Source: Niastella sp966211305
GTDB lineage: Bacteria; Bacteroidota; Bacteroidia; Chitinophagales; Chitinophagaceae
DNA length: 64,000 nt
Direction: 5' to 3'
Assembly: GCA_966211305.1 (NCBI GenBank)
Contig: CBIHPC010000010.1
Location: 1 to 64,000 of the forward strand
Each line of letters begins with the position of its first letter. Positions within the stretch are counted from its first letter, which is position 1. Position numbers and translations under genes: made by a program. Under the pieces are notes generated by a model. The model saw only the letters and a list, made by a program, of their open reading frames with translations. It made no database searches and was not told where the DNA came from. Positions 8,863 through 16,814 of the stretch are shown one piece after another.

Positions 8863-9918
8863 ATGCAAGACACTGATCAAATTGACATTCTTATTGTAGA
8901 AGATAATCCTGCCGACGTTTTCGTTCTCAAGAAGATGCTCAACGCTTCTGCACTGCAAATAAATACGTTATTTACAACCGATAAGGTACTGGAAGCCCGG
9001 GAAGCATTAAACACACAACATTTTCACATTGCGTTGCTCGATCTTTCTTTGCCCGACAGCTTCGGACTTGACACTTTTCTTGGCATTAAAGCTTCCGTAA
9101 AAAAGATCCCCGTTATCATTCTTACCGGCCTCAATGACGCCGGCATTGCGCTGGAAGCCCTGAAACAGGGCGCCCAGGATTATCTCGTAAAAGGCAAGTT
9201 CAACAGCGATCTGTTGACCAGGGCCATACAGTACAGCCTGGAAAGGAAAAAAGCCGAAGAGGCATTAAAAGAACAGCAACAGGCCGAAAAGAAAAAGATC
9301 ACGGCAGCCGTGCTGAAAGCCCTCGAAAGCGACCGCGCCTACCTGGGCGAAGAACTGCACGATAACATCAACCAGATCCTTGCCACTTCCATGCTTTACC
9401 TCGAACATGCCAAAACGCATATGGAAGTAAGGGAGGAAATGATCGCCAAAAGCCTCAATGTAATAGCGCTCGCGGTAGAAGAGATCAGGAAATTATCCCG
9501 CCAGCTGATCGTCACCGATGTTATGGATATAGGGTTGAAAAAAGCCATCCGGGAAATGATCGCCAACATCCAGATGGTAAAAAAGATCGATATTTCGTTG
9601 AGCATGGAAAACTTTCCTGAAAAGAAACTCGACGAAAATATAAAGGTCGCCCTGTACAGGATCATCCAGGAACAATTGACGAATATCTTAAAACACGCCG
9701 CCGCCAGTTCGGTGCTGTTATTACTTCATAAAGAAGGCAAACAGGTTACCCTGGAAATAATCGACAATGGAAAAGGCTTTGACCCAACACCCCACAGAAA
9801 AGGCGTTGGCATTACCAATATTACCAGCAGGGCCAGTCTTTTTGATGGGGAGGTGACCATTGATTCGGCGCCCGGTAAAGGCTGCAAACTGAAAGTAACT
9901 CTGCAAACAAAAAACTAA
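8863..9918 (+). CDS. Response regulator receiver fused to a NarX/DesK-type histidine kinase
   Basis: The 351-residue soluble protein starts with a receiver domain (residues 1-125): acidic pair ED at 13-14, phosphoacceptor Asp60 in ALLDLSLPD, and the Thr/Lys region ILTG and YLVKG. A short coiled coil leads to a HisKA_3-like dimerisation region with His166 in LGEELHDNINQ, then a HATPase domain (EQLTNILKHA, DNGKGFD, GVGITNI). It lacks membrane segments, so it probably relays phosphate received from another kinase. It is the first gene of a cassette, 5 bp before the PAS kinase gene. Confidence 0.88.
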   Translation: MQDTDQIDILIVEDNPADVFVLKKMLNASALQINTLFTTDKVLEAREALNTQHFHIALLDLSLPDSFGLDTFLGIKASVKKIPVIILTGLNDAGIALEALKQGAQDYLVKGKFNSDLLTRAIQYSLERKKAEEALKEQQQAEKKKITAAVLKALESDRAYLGEELHDNINQILATSMLYLEHAKTHMEVREEMIAKSLNVIALAVEEIRKLSRQLIVTDVMDIGLKKAIREMIANIQMVKKIDISLSMENFPEKKLDENIKVALYRIIQEQLTNILKHAAASSVLLLLHKEGKQVTLEIIDNGKGFDPTPHRKGVGITNITSRASLFDGEVTIDSAPGKGCKLKVTLQTKN

Positions 9919-9923
9919 TACCC

Positions 9924-11393
9924 ATGTGGTCATCCATTCTTCAATATGCCAACGATGCCATTTTTGCCATCGATCTATCGGGAAAGATCATGAAATGCAA
10001 TACGAGTACCGAAAAGTTTTACGACTATCCGCCGGAAGAACTGCTGGGTAATCAATATGAAATGCTACTGCCCGATATCAGACATAAAGAGTTTGAAAGC
10101 ATCAGGGACAACCTGCTGTTTGGCGATCAATCGGTGCCTTTCGAAACCGAAAGGCTCACTAAAAAAAAGAACATCATAAAAATATCGGCCTCCTACTCCG
10201 CCATTAAAGAGGAAACAGGCAGGATCATCGGCATTTCAGTTTTTGAACGAAAAATAATGACCCGCAGGTCGATGGAAAGCAAAGCCCAGGCCCTGCTGGA
10301 AACCGCTCCTGACGCCATGGTCATCGTGAACAGTTTTGGCCAGATCATTCTCATCAATGCCCAAACGGAAAAGCTTTTCGGCTATGAAAAAAATGAACTG
10401 CTGGGCCGGAGTGTGGAAATATTGATCCCCGACCGTTTCGCCGTCAAACATACCGCCCACCGGAAAAACTTTTTCGCCAATGCCAAAACCAGAACGATGG
10501 GTGAAGGACAGGATTTGTTCGGAAAAGACAAAAACGGCAAAGAATTCCCCGTAGAAATAAGCCTGAGCCCTTTGGAAACCGAGGATGGGCTGCTGGTATC
10601 TGCGGCCATCAGGGATATCTCTGAAAAAAAGAAACTCGAAAACCAGATCAGGGAAATAAATATCAACCTCGAAAAAAAGGTTAAACAAAGGACCGCGGAA
10701 CTTGAAACAAAAAATAAAGAGCTGGAGCAGTTTGCCTATGTGGCCTCGCACGACCTGCAGGAACCATTGAGAACCACTTCCAGCTTTGTAGGCTTTCTGC
10801 AGGAAGAATACTATGGAAAACTGGATGAGAACGCCAATAGTTACCTGAACTATATCAGCCAGGCAACCGAGCGAATGCAAACGCTGATCAAAGACCTGCT
10901 CGATTATTCGAGGATCGGCCGTAAGACCATATTGCAGGAGGTGGATTGCAACGAGATCCTGTCAGATGTAATGGCCGACCTTAGCAGCGCCATCGAGGAA
11001 ACGAACGCAAAGATCTCGGTAATAGAACCATTGCCTGTAGTGAAAGGATACGCAACTGAATTAAAGCAACTCTTTCAAAACCTCATCAGTAATTCCATTA
11101 AATTTCACAAAGAAAACCTTGCACCGGAAATAACCATTAGCAGCAAAAAGCTCCCCGGCGCCTGGGAATTCTCCTTCTGCGATAACGGCATAGGCATCGA
11201 CAAACAGCACCACGAACGGATCTTTATCATATTTCAAAGGCTGCACAACAGAATGGATTATGAAGGATCGGGCATCGGGTTGTCGCATTGCAAAAAGATC
11301 GTTGAACTTCATGGCGGAAAATTATGGGTCGATTCACAACCCGGCGAAGGAAGCAATTTTCAGTTTACCCTTAATAAAATGGAACAGGAATGA
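9924..11393 (+). CDS. PAS-PAS sensor histidine kinase
   Basis: The 489-residue soluble kinase has two PAS domains (about residues 5-115 and 120-235; YPPEELLGNQYEMLLP and FGYEKNELLGRSVEILIP), a coiled coil, HisKA with His276 in FAYVASHDLQEPLRTT, and HATPase_c with N box FQNLISNSIKFHKE, DNGIGID and GSGIGLSHCKKIVE. It belongs to the phytochrome-type HK group. The gene overlaps the following response regulator by ATGA (11390-11393), implying translational coupling. No chromophore-binding Cys typical of LOV or phytochrome was recognised. Confidence 0.9.
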   Translation: MWSSILQYANDAIFAIDLSGKIMKCNTSTEKFYDYPPEELLGNQYEMLLPDIRHKEFESIRDNLLFGDQSVPFETERLTKKKNIIKISASYSAIKEETGRIIGISVFERKIMTRRSMESKAQALLETAPDAMVIVNSFGQIILINAQTEKLFGYEKNELLGRSVEILIPDRFAVKHTAHRKNFFANAKTRTMGEGQDLFGKDKNGKEFPVEISLSPLETEDGLLVSAAIRDISEKKKLENQIREININLEKKVKQRTAELETKNKELEQFAYVASHDLQEPLRTTSSFVGFLQEEYYGKLDENANSYLNYISQATERMQTLIKDLLDYSRIGRKTILQEVDCNEILSDVMADLSSAIEETNAKISVIEPLPVVKGYATELKQLFQNLISNSIKFHKENLAPEITISSKKLPGAWEFSFCDNGIGIDKQHHERIFIIFQRLHNRMDYEGSGIGLSHCKKIVELHGGKLWVDSQPGEGSNFQFTLNKMEQE

Positions 11394-11797
11394 AGAAAAT
11401 AAAAAACGTTTTACTGATCGATGATGATGAGCCAACGAACTTTATCAATAAAAAGATCATCGAATCTTCAGAACTGGTCGAATACATTCATATTGCCCAA
11501 AGCGGCCAGGAAGCATTGAACTTTCTCAGCCGCCGGAGCGAACAAAACGAACGGCATCCGTTACCCGATCTTATTTTCCTCGACATAAACATGCCGGCCA
11601 TGGACGGCTGGGAGTTTCTTGACCGCTATAAAGATCTTGCCAACGGGAAAAAGGACAGCATCATAATCGTAATGCTCACTACCTCTCTCAACCCCGACGA
11701 TGAAGTGAAAGCCAGGGAATTGAAGCAGGTAAACGCATACAGGAATAAACCCCTTACCAGGCAATTGATAGGCGAAATAGCTGCGGAGTATTTTTAG
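11390..11797 (+). CDS. Single-domain response regulator
   Basis: The 135-residue protein is a receiver domain alone: DDDEPTNFINKKIIE at the acidic pocket, phosphoacceptor Asp65 in LIFLDINMPAMDGWEF, Thr in VMLTTS and Lys in YRNKPL. There is no output domain, so it acts through protein contact. Receivers of this Rcp1-like type usually pair with the PAS/phytochrome-type kinase encoded just upstream. Starts in a 4-bp overlap with it. Confidence 0.9.
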   Translation: MKKIKNVLLIDDDEPTNFINKKIIESSELVEYIHIAQSGQEALNFLSRRSEQNERHPLPDLIFLDINMPAMDGWEFLDRYKDLANGKKDSIIIVMLTTSLNPDDEVKARELKQVNAYRNKPLTRQLIGEIAAEYF

Positions 11798-11827
11798 GCT
11801 CCTTCTGCCTGAAATAATACATGCTGT

Positions 11828-12832
11828 TTACTTCAACACCTTTTTCGATACACCCTCGAAAGTTATTTTCACCGGTTTGATGAACCCTTTTTCATCAAAC
11901 TCCATTTTATCTATACAGGTTACCCGGTGATTCCCATCGGTTTCGCCTAAAGGCCGGCGGTGGTATACAATATACCAGTCGTTGCTACCGGGCAACTGCA
12001 GCACCGAGTGGTGGCCGGCGCCTGTAGCCACGGCCGCATCCTGCTGCAGTACGGTGCCAATCCGCTCAAACGGGCCAAACGGCGAATCGCCAATGGCATA
12101 GGCAACGCGGTAATCGGGGCCCGTCCACCCGCCCTCGCTCCACATAAAGTAGTACTTGTTGTTCCGGATGAACATGATCGGTCCTTCCACATAACCTTTC
12201 GGTGTTATTTCCCGGAAGGTGTTGCCGTCTTCAAAAGGAATAAAACCCGTAAAATCATTTTTCAGTTTGGTGATATTGCAACGGCCCCAGCCGCCATAGA
12301 TCATATAATACTGCCCGTCTTTGTCGAGGAACACAAACTGATCGATGGGTTGCGCCTTGTTCACAATTTTGTCGAGCAATGGTTTACCAAGATAATCTTT
12401 AAACGGCCCCTCCGGTTTATCGGCAACCGCCACACCAATACCACCCGGCTGTTGTTCATTTTGAATATCATTGGCAGCAAAGAACAAAAAGTACTTCCCG
12501 TCTTTATGTACGATGGCAGGGGCCCACATGGCCCGCTTTGCCCATTTGATAGCCGCGGTGTCGATGATGCGTGCGTGTTTGTTCCAGTTTACCAGGTCTT
12601 TCGAGGAAAATGCATCCATAAACACCTGTTGGTTATACGGGGCCGAATAAGTTGGAAAGATCCAGTACCGGTTGTCGAAGATTGCGCCCTCCGGATCGGC
12701 ATACCAGCCGGGGAAAACCGGGTTGCCCGATGTTTGTTTACCTGCGGTTTGCTGCCCCGCTTTTGGCGAACAACCGCCAATAACCGCCGTTAAAAACAAA
12801 GAAGTATATAATAGCTTTTTCATAATCATCAT
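11828..12832 (-). CDS. Glycoside hydrolase family 43 lipoprotein
   Basis: The 334-residue protein has a lipobox (TAVIGGCSPK), so it is likely a lipoprotein. The mature part begins NPVFPGWYADPEGAIFDNRYWIFPTYSAPY, with the catalytic-base Asp of GH43 in WYADPE. Further motifs are AMWAPAIVHKDGKYFLFFAAN and YVEGPIMFIRNNKYYFMWSEGGW (general acid Glu in EGP). GAGHHSVLQLPGSNDWYIVYHRR completes the five-bladed propeller. Activity on arabinose- or xylose-containing glycans is likely; the exact linkage is unknown. Three in-frame ATGs lie close together (12832, 12829, 12823); the last gives MKKLLYTS. Confidence 0.88.
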   Translation of the reverse strand: MMIMKKLLYTSLFLTAVIGGCSPKAGQQTAGKQTSGNPVFPGWYADPEGAIFDNRYWIFPTYSAPYNQQVFMDAFSSKDLVNWNKHARIIDTAAIKWAKRAMWAPAIVHKDGKYFLFFAANDIQNEQQPGGIGVAVADKPEGPFKDYLGKPLLDKIVNKAQPIDQFVFLDKDGQYYMIYGGWGRCNITKLKNDFTGFIPFEDGNTFREITPKGYVEGPIMFIRNNKYYFMWSEGGWTGPDYRVAYAIGDSPFGPFERIGTVLQQDAAVATGAGHHSVLQLPGSNDWYIVYHRRPLGETDGNHRVTCIDKMEFDEKGFIKPVKITFEGVSKKVLK

Positions 12833-13028
12833 TTTTTTATAATATCAACCAGCCGGTAAAGATAAAGCTATACCTGTTCAGCAAACCGCTCTCTTACTCT
12901 TTTCGCGCGCATGCCGCCGGCAGACAATCGTAAGCCGTACCTGTTTTGCCATCAATTACAAATGCAATAATTTGCGAAACTGTTTCCTGCCAAAGAAGCA
13001 CTTCTTAAAACAGGATCCTGCCAACTAC

Positions 13029-13889
13029 ATGAGATTAAAACTGAGTGATGAAAAAACCGGCGGCGACCTGCTGCTCTTCAAGGAAGAAGAAGGTTTCGAT
13101 CGTTTATTTTTCGGCCGCGACCGGTTCAATAAGTATTTTACAATAGCCTGGAATCCCGGCCGGCCGCAAACCGTAACCATCGACGGAACCGGGCATGAGT
13201 TCCCGGCAAACTCCATTCTTACCCTGCTCTTCAACCAGTCGTTTACTTTTGAGAACTCGCAGGAAATCGTTTCCTGGCAATTCAACCGGGAGTTTTACTG
13301 TATTATGGACCACGACAGTGAGGTGAGCTGCGTTGGATTTCTTTTCGGGAGCATCGATCATATGTTTATTTCGCTCAACGAAGACGCGCAGGAAAAAATA
13401 AAGCTGCTGTCGGCTATGTTCATAGATGAGTTTAAAATAAACGATACCATACAGAATGAAATGTTAAGGGTGCTGCTGAAACGGCTCATCAGTTATATAA
13501 CCCGGTTAGCCCGTTCGGAGTATGTACCGGAGAAAAAGATCCAGGATGATAAATTCAAACTGATAAGGAAATTCAACCTGCTGGTAGAAAACCATTTCAG
13601 GGAAGAACATTCGGTAAGTTATTATGCCCAGGCATTGTTCAAATCACCCAAAACCCTGTCGAACCTTTTTGCACTCTATAACCACAAAACGCCTTCGCAG
13701 GTTATACAGGAAAGAATACTTATTGAAGCAAAAAGACTGCTCACTTTCACGGAGAAGCCGGTAAAGCAAATAACCTTTGAGCTGGGTTTCGACGATGTAG
13801 CCTATTTTTCAAACTTCTTTAAAAAACATACCTCCCGGTCGCCTGTAGAATTCCGAAATTCCGGTTCCGTAGTCAAAGAAGGGAAATAA
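13029..13889 (+). CDS. AraC family transcriptional regulator
   Basis: Starting at the ATG at 13029 (a TTG at 12972 would add 19 residues), this is a 286-residue protein. Its N-terminal half is a cupin-like sensor (FTIAWNPGRPQTVTIDG, ILTLLFNQSFTFE). Residues about 180-280 form the AraC double helix-turn-helix: YYAQALFKSPKTLSNLFALYNHKTPSQVIQERIL and ITFELGFDDVAYFSNFFKKHTSRSPVEFR. The alpha/beta hydrolase gene downstream on the same strand is a possible target. Confidence 0.85.
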   Translation: MRLKLSDEKTGGDLLLFKEEEGFDRLFFGRDRFNKYFTIAWNPGRPQTVTIDGTGHEFPANSILTLLFNQSFTFENSQEIVSWQFNREFYCIMDHDSEVSCVGFLFGSIDHMFISLNEDAQEKIKLLSAMFIDEFKINDTIQNEMLRVLLKRLISYITRLARSEYVPEKKIQDDKFKLIRKFNLLVENHFREEHSVSYYAQALFKSPKTLSNLFALYNHKTPSQVIQERILIEAKRLLTFTEKPVKQITFELGFDDVAYFSNFFKKHTSRSPVEFRNSGSVVKEGK

Positions 13890-13984
13890 TTACAACTTTA
13901 CGGGAAATCGGCACAAAAACCACCATCCTTTTCCATAGCATCTTTGTACTGTTGAAACACACAAAAAAATCAACAACAAACAAA

Positions 13985-14776
13985 ATGGAAAAGAGATCAT
14001 TGAAAAACACGTTGAAAAATGGATTGGTAGCCGCTACCATCGCCTTATCTGCCACTACAGCCACAGTAGCTGAAGCCACAGCGCAAACGGTAAAAAACGT
14101 AGTATTGGTGCACGGTGCTTTTGCCGATGGTTCAGGTTATAAAGGCCTTTATAATGAACTTACGAAAAAAGGATATAACGTAACAATAGTTCAAAACCCA
14201 TTGACCTCGCTGGAAGACGATGTAAAAGCAACGAAACTGGTGCTCGACAAACAGGACGGCCCAACGATCCTTGCAGGCCATTCATGGGGTGGAACGGTTA
14301 TTACGGAAGCAGGTAATCACCCGAAAGTAGCCGGACTGGTTTACATTGCGGCCCTGCAACCTGATAAGGGCGAAACTACCATCCAATGGCTGCAAACACT
14401 GCCACCTGATGCCGATAATGGCGTTTTACCTGTAGATGATAATGGGATCGTTTATTATTCCAAAGAAAAGTATCATGCCGGTTTTGCCGCCGACCTCAGT
14501 AAAGCGGATGCAGAATTCATGTATGCCTCACAAGGCGCTTTTCATGCAAAAGGCTTTCTTACGCCCCTTACCAATGCAGCCTGGAGAAATAAACCTGCGT
14601 TTGGCATAGTGGCCACTGAAGATAAAAGTATTGTGCCCGATATCCAACGCAATATGTATAAACGCTCTAATACAAAGATCACAGAGATAAAAGGCAGCCA
14701 TGTTGTGTTCATTTCACAACCGGCAAAAGTAGCCGCGGTGATAATTGATGCAGCGAAATCAGTATCGGGGAAATAG
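13985..14776 (+). CDS. Alpha/beta hydrolase with signal peptide (EstC-like)
   Basis: The ATG at 13985 is preferred over a TTG at 13952. The 263-residue protein has an Ala-rich export signal ending ATAQ (residue 34). VVLVHGAFADGSGYKGL forms the oxyanion region, GHSWGGTVITE the nucleophile elbow, an Asp in GIVATEDKSIVPD the acid and the His in IKGSHVVFISQP the base. This is the compact EstC/salicylate-esterase-like branch that also includes lactonase relatives. The substrate is unknown. A terminator follows within 25 bp. Confidence 0.85.
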   Translation: MEKRSLKNTLKNGLVAATIALSATTATVAEATAQTVKNVVLVHGAFADGSGYKGLYNELTKKGYNVTIVQNPLTSLEDDVKATKLVLDKQDGPTILAGHSWGGTVITEAGNHPKVAGLVYIAALQPDKGETTIQWLQTLPPDADNGVLPVDDNGIVYYSKEKYHAGFAADLSKADAEFMYASQGAFHAKGFLTPLTNAAWRNKPAFGIVATEDKSIVPDIQRNMYKRSNTKITEIKGSHVVFISQPAKVAAVIIDAAKSVSGK

Positions 14777-14799
14777 TTTTTCAGGAATACAAATCGAAG

Positions 14800-14828
14800 G
14801 GCCTCGCCGTTGGCGGGGCCTATCTTTT
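14800..14828 (+). terminator. Terminator between convergent genes
   Basis: GGCCTCGCC (14800-14808) pairs with GGCGGGGCC (14812-14820) with one G-T pair, followed by TATCTTTTTTT. It overlaps the stop codon of the convergent gene (14820-14822). Confidence 0.8.
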
Positions 14829-15860
14829 TTTCTCCCACTTGTGGGGTGTTTGGAGTTCGAGAAAAGTTATTTTGCTGTTATCGATAATCACCAATCCTGT
14901 ATTCTGGTATGGGATCCATGAATTTCCCACCCCGCCCACAGCCCATGTCGCCCGGTAGGATGTTACATTTTTGCTGCATGTTAAATAAGTTTTGGCATCA
15001 TCAAACACCAACTCACGGTTAAGCAAAGTGTCAACGGGTATGAGCTTTAAATTTTCAAATTTTGCAAGAATAGTGGCGCTATCGGTACAATAGATTGAAT
15101 AGAGCTCATTGTTGTGTGGGAATGTGGTCAGTGTTCTGGTTGTAAAAGTGTCTTCATAATAAATAACGCCAGGCGGGGTTCCTTTTCTTTCTTTGATACT
15201 GTCAACATCCATATACCAGTTACAGTGTGTTTTCCGGCTCTCTGTTTTTATCTCATAAAGCGCGGTGGGGTCTTTTATAAAAAGGTAATCAGAAAAACCG
15301 CTCATATGGGCCAGATAATTTGAAACCACAAATGTGTCATGAAACTTAAGAACCTGCTGGGGGCCTGTTGCAGGATAAGAATAAGTTTTGTGTGTTCGTT
15401 TGTTCCAAAAGAACACAGTCCCGCCCCATTCACCTACAGAACAGGAATACACATACCAGGTACTATCGTCGTAATCAGGGGATCTGTTCCTGAATGGGTA
15501 CCAGTTGTAATTCTTCAGTGCAAAGCCTTTATCAAGAATATAATTCTCCTTATCCGTACCAATAAAGATGGTGTCGTTATACTTTTCGAGAAAATCAACT
15601 TTCAAATTCGAAAACTTTGCAGTGAGCTCGTTGTTCCGGTTCAGCAGCGAGTCAAGCACAAAAATTTTATGGTCTTCCTGAAGACAAATAATTTGTCCGT
15701 CAAACAATATTGCGGATGTGACTACGGTGTCGGCTGTAAGCGATCTTGTTTCAACAATAAAAAGTTTTTCTATTGGTTTTACCTGGGGTTTTACCTGTGA
15801 TTTGCAGGAAAAAAAAAGGATCGATAAAAAGAAAACAGCATGAAGTTTCAGGGGGCTCAT
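14820..15860 (-). CDS. Hypothetical lipoprotein
   Basis: The 346-residue protein has a lipobox near residue 19 (SILFFSCKSQ) after a hydrophobic leader. The mature part is rich in beta strands with repeated TIFIGTDKENYIL and TYLTCSKNVTSY-like segments, compatible with a propeller-type fold. I recognise no family. It ends convergently with the hydrolase gene and precedes no obvious operon partner; the gene at 15898 lies 37 bp upstream on the same strand and may be co-transcribed. Confidence 0.65.
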   Translation of the reverse strand: MSPLKLHAVFFLSILFFSCKSQVKPQVKPIEKLFIVETRSLTADTVVTSAILFDGQIICLQEDHKIFVLDSLLNRNNELTAKFSNLKVDFLEKYNDTIFIGTDKENYILDKGFALKNYNWYPFRNRSPDYDDSTWYVYSCSVGEWGGTVFFWNKRTHKTYSYPATGPQQVLKFHDTFVVSNYLAHMSGFSDYLFIKDPTALYEIKTESRKTHCNWYMDVDSIKERKGTPPGVIYYEDTFTTRTLTTFPHNNELYSIYCTDSATILAKFENLKLIPVDTLLNRELVFDDAKTYLTCSKNVTSYRATWAVGGVGNSWIPYQNTGLVIIDNSKITFLELQTPHKWEKKR

Positions 15861-15897
15861 GATAATTGTTGGTAAAAGTAAAAATGAATGGGCCTAC

Positions 15898-16734
15898 TCA
15901 CCAATGTTCAAGATACTCTATAGAAATAGTATCATCAAAGCTTCGCACTTCGTGGTATTGCGTATTGGGCCTGGGTTCTTTAGGGATCTCTATTACGATA
16001 GTTGAGTTATCTTTCCACGATGCCTTTACATCAGGATGAAGTCCGCTTATACCGTATATGGCGCCACTGGCTGTAGGGAACATGATAGACACATAAGTTG
16101 AAACAAAATGTCCATCCTTCCATTGTGTTACGCGTAGACTGCGTTTTCCATCAGGGGAAACAGCTACCCGTTCCTGCAGGTTGTTGGATTTGGGACCTGA
16201 AGAAAGTTTCACTGTGACATCCCCGATGCCATCTTTTTGAACGTTGCCGATAACTTCTGAATAACCCTGCCCGCGTGTCAGTTCACTAAAATCAAAGAAC
16301 AGCTTTTTGAGTTTTTGAACCCTGGCTTCATCACCAGCAACTTTTTGATAATAATGAAGCATGGCGCCAATATCGTTATGCTCGTCCCTGGTACTTATTG
16401 TATTCTTTTCAATAATGGCGTCAACCCTTCTCCGCAAAGTATCAAAAATGTCGATCTCGTAATCGGTCTTTTCCTTGATGTATCCTGCATAGTTCAGGTC
16501 GAACCGGTTTCGCAAACCTGTGGTAAGGCTTGCCAGCTGCTGTTGAAGCAGCTTTAGCCTGCTTTGACCGTAATTTTTTTCAACCTGTAATTTTTGTTGC
16601 TCATAATGATTGGCAACCATATCTACTTTGTCAAAAACAATACTGCCACCATGAATCGAGATCAGGTAATCGAGCGTAGCCAAAAGAATGTCCCGGTGTC
16701 GTTGTAGTTCCGATTGTTTTTGTTCGGGTGTCAA
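15898..16734 (-). CDS. Hypothetical protein with coiled-coil N-terminus
   Basis: The 278-residue frame has only a TTG start at 16734 (MTPEQKQSELQRHRDILL); the next ATG is 38 residues inside. Residues about 40-110 are strongly helical and probably coiled coil (YEQQKLQVEKNYGQSRLKLL). The C-terminal third is beta-rich (VAVSPDGKRSLRVTQWKDGH, IYGISGLHPDVKASWKDNSTIVIEIP). There is no signal peptide or membrane segment. No family was recognised. Its 3-prime neighbour is a lipoprotein on the same strand. Confidence 0.55.
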   Translation of the reverse strand: MTPEQKQSELQRHRDILLATLDYLISIHGGSIVFDKVDMVANHYEQQKLQVEKNYGQSRLKLLQQQLASLTTGLRNRFDLNYAGYIKEKTDYEIDIFDTLRRRVDAIIEKNTISTRDEHNDIGAMLHYYQKVAGDEARVQKLKKLFFDFSELTRGQGYSEVIGNVQKDGIGDVTVKLSSGPKSNNLQERVAVSPDGKRSLRVTQWKDGHFVSTYVSIMFPTASGAIYGISGLHPDVKASWKDNSTIVIEIPKEPRPNTQYHEVRSFDDTISIEYLEHW

Positions 16735-16814
16735 GAGTGTATTTATTGCTTGTTGAAAGCAATATAAGATTCTCCGGAATTAGAAATTGTAAAATATTAG
16801 TGAAATTGTATTTA

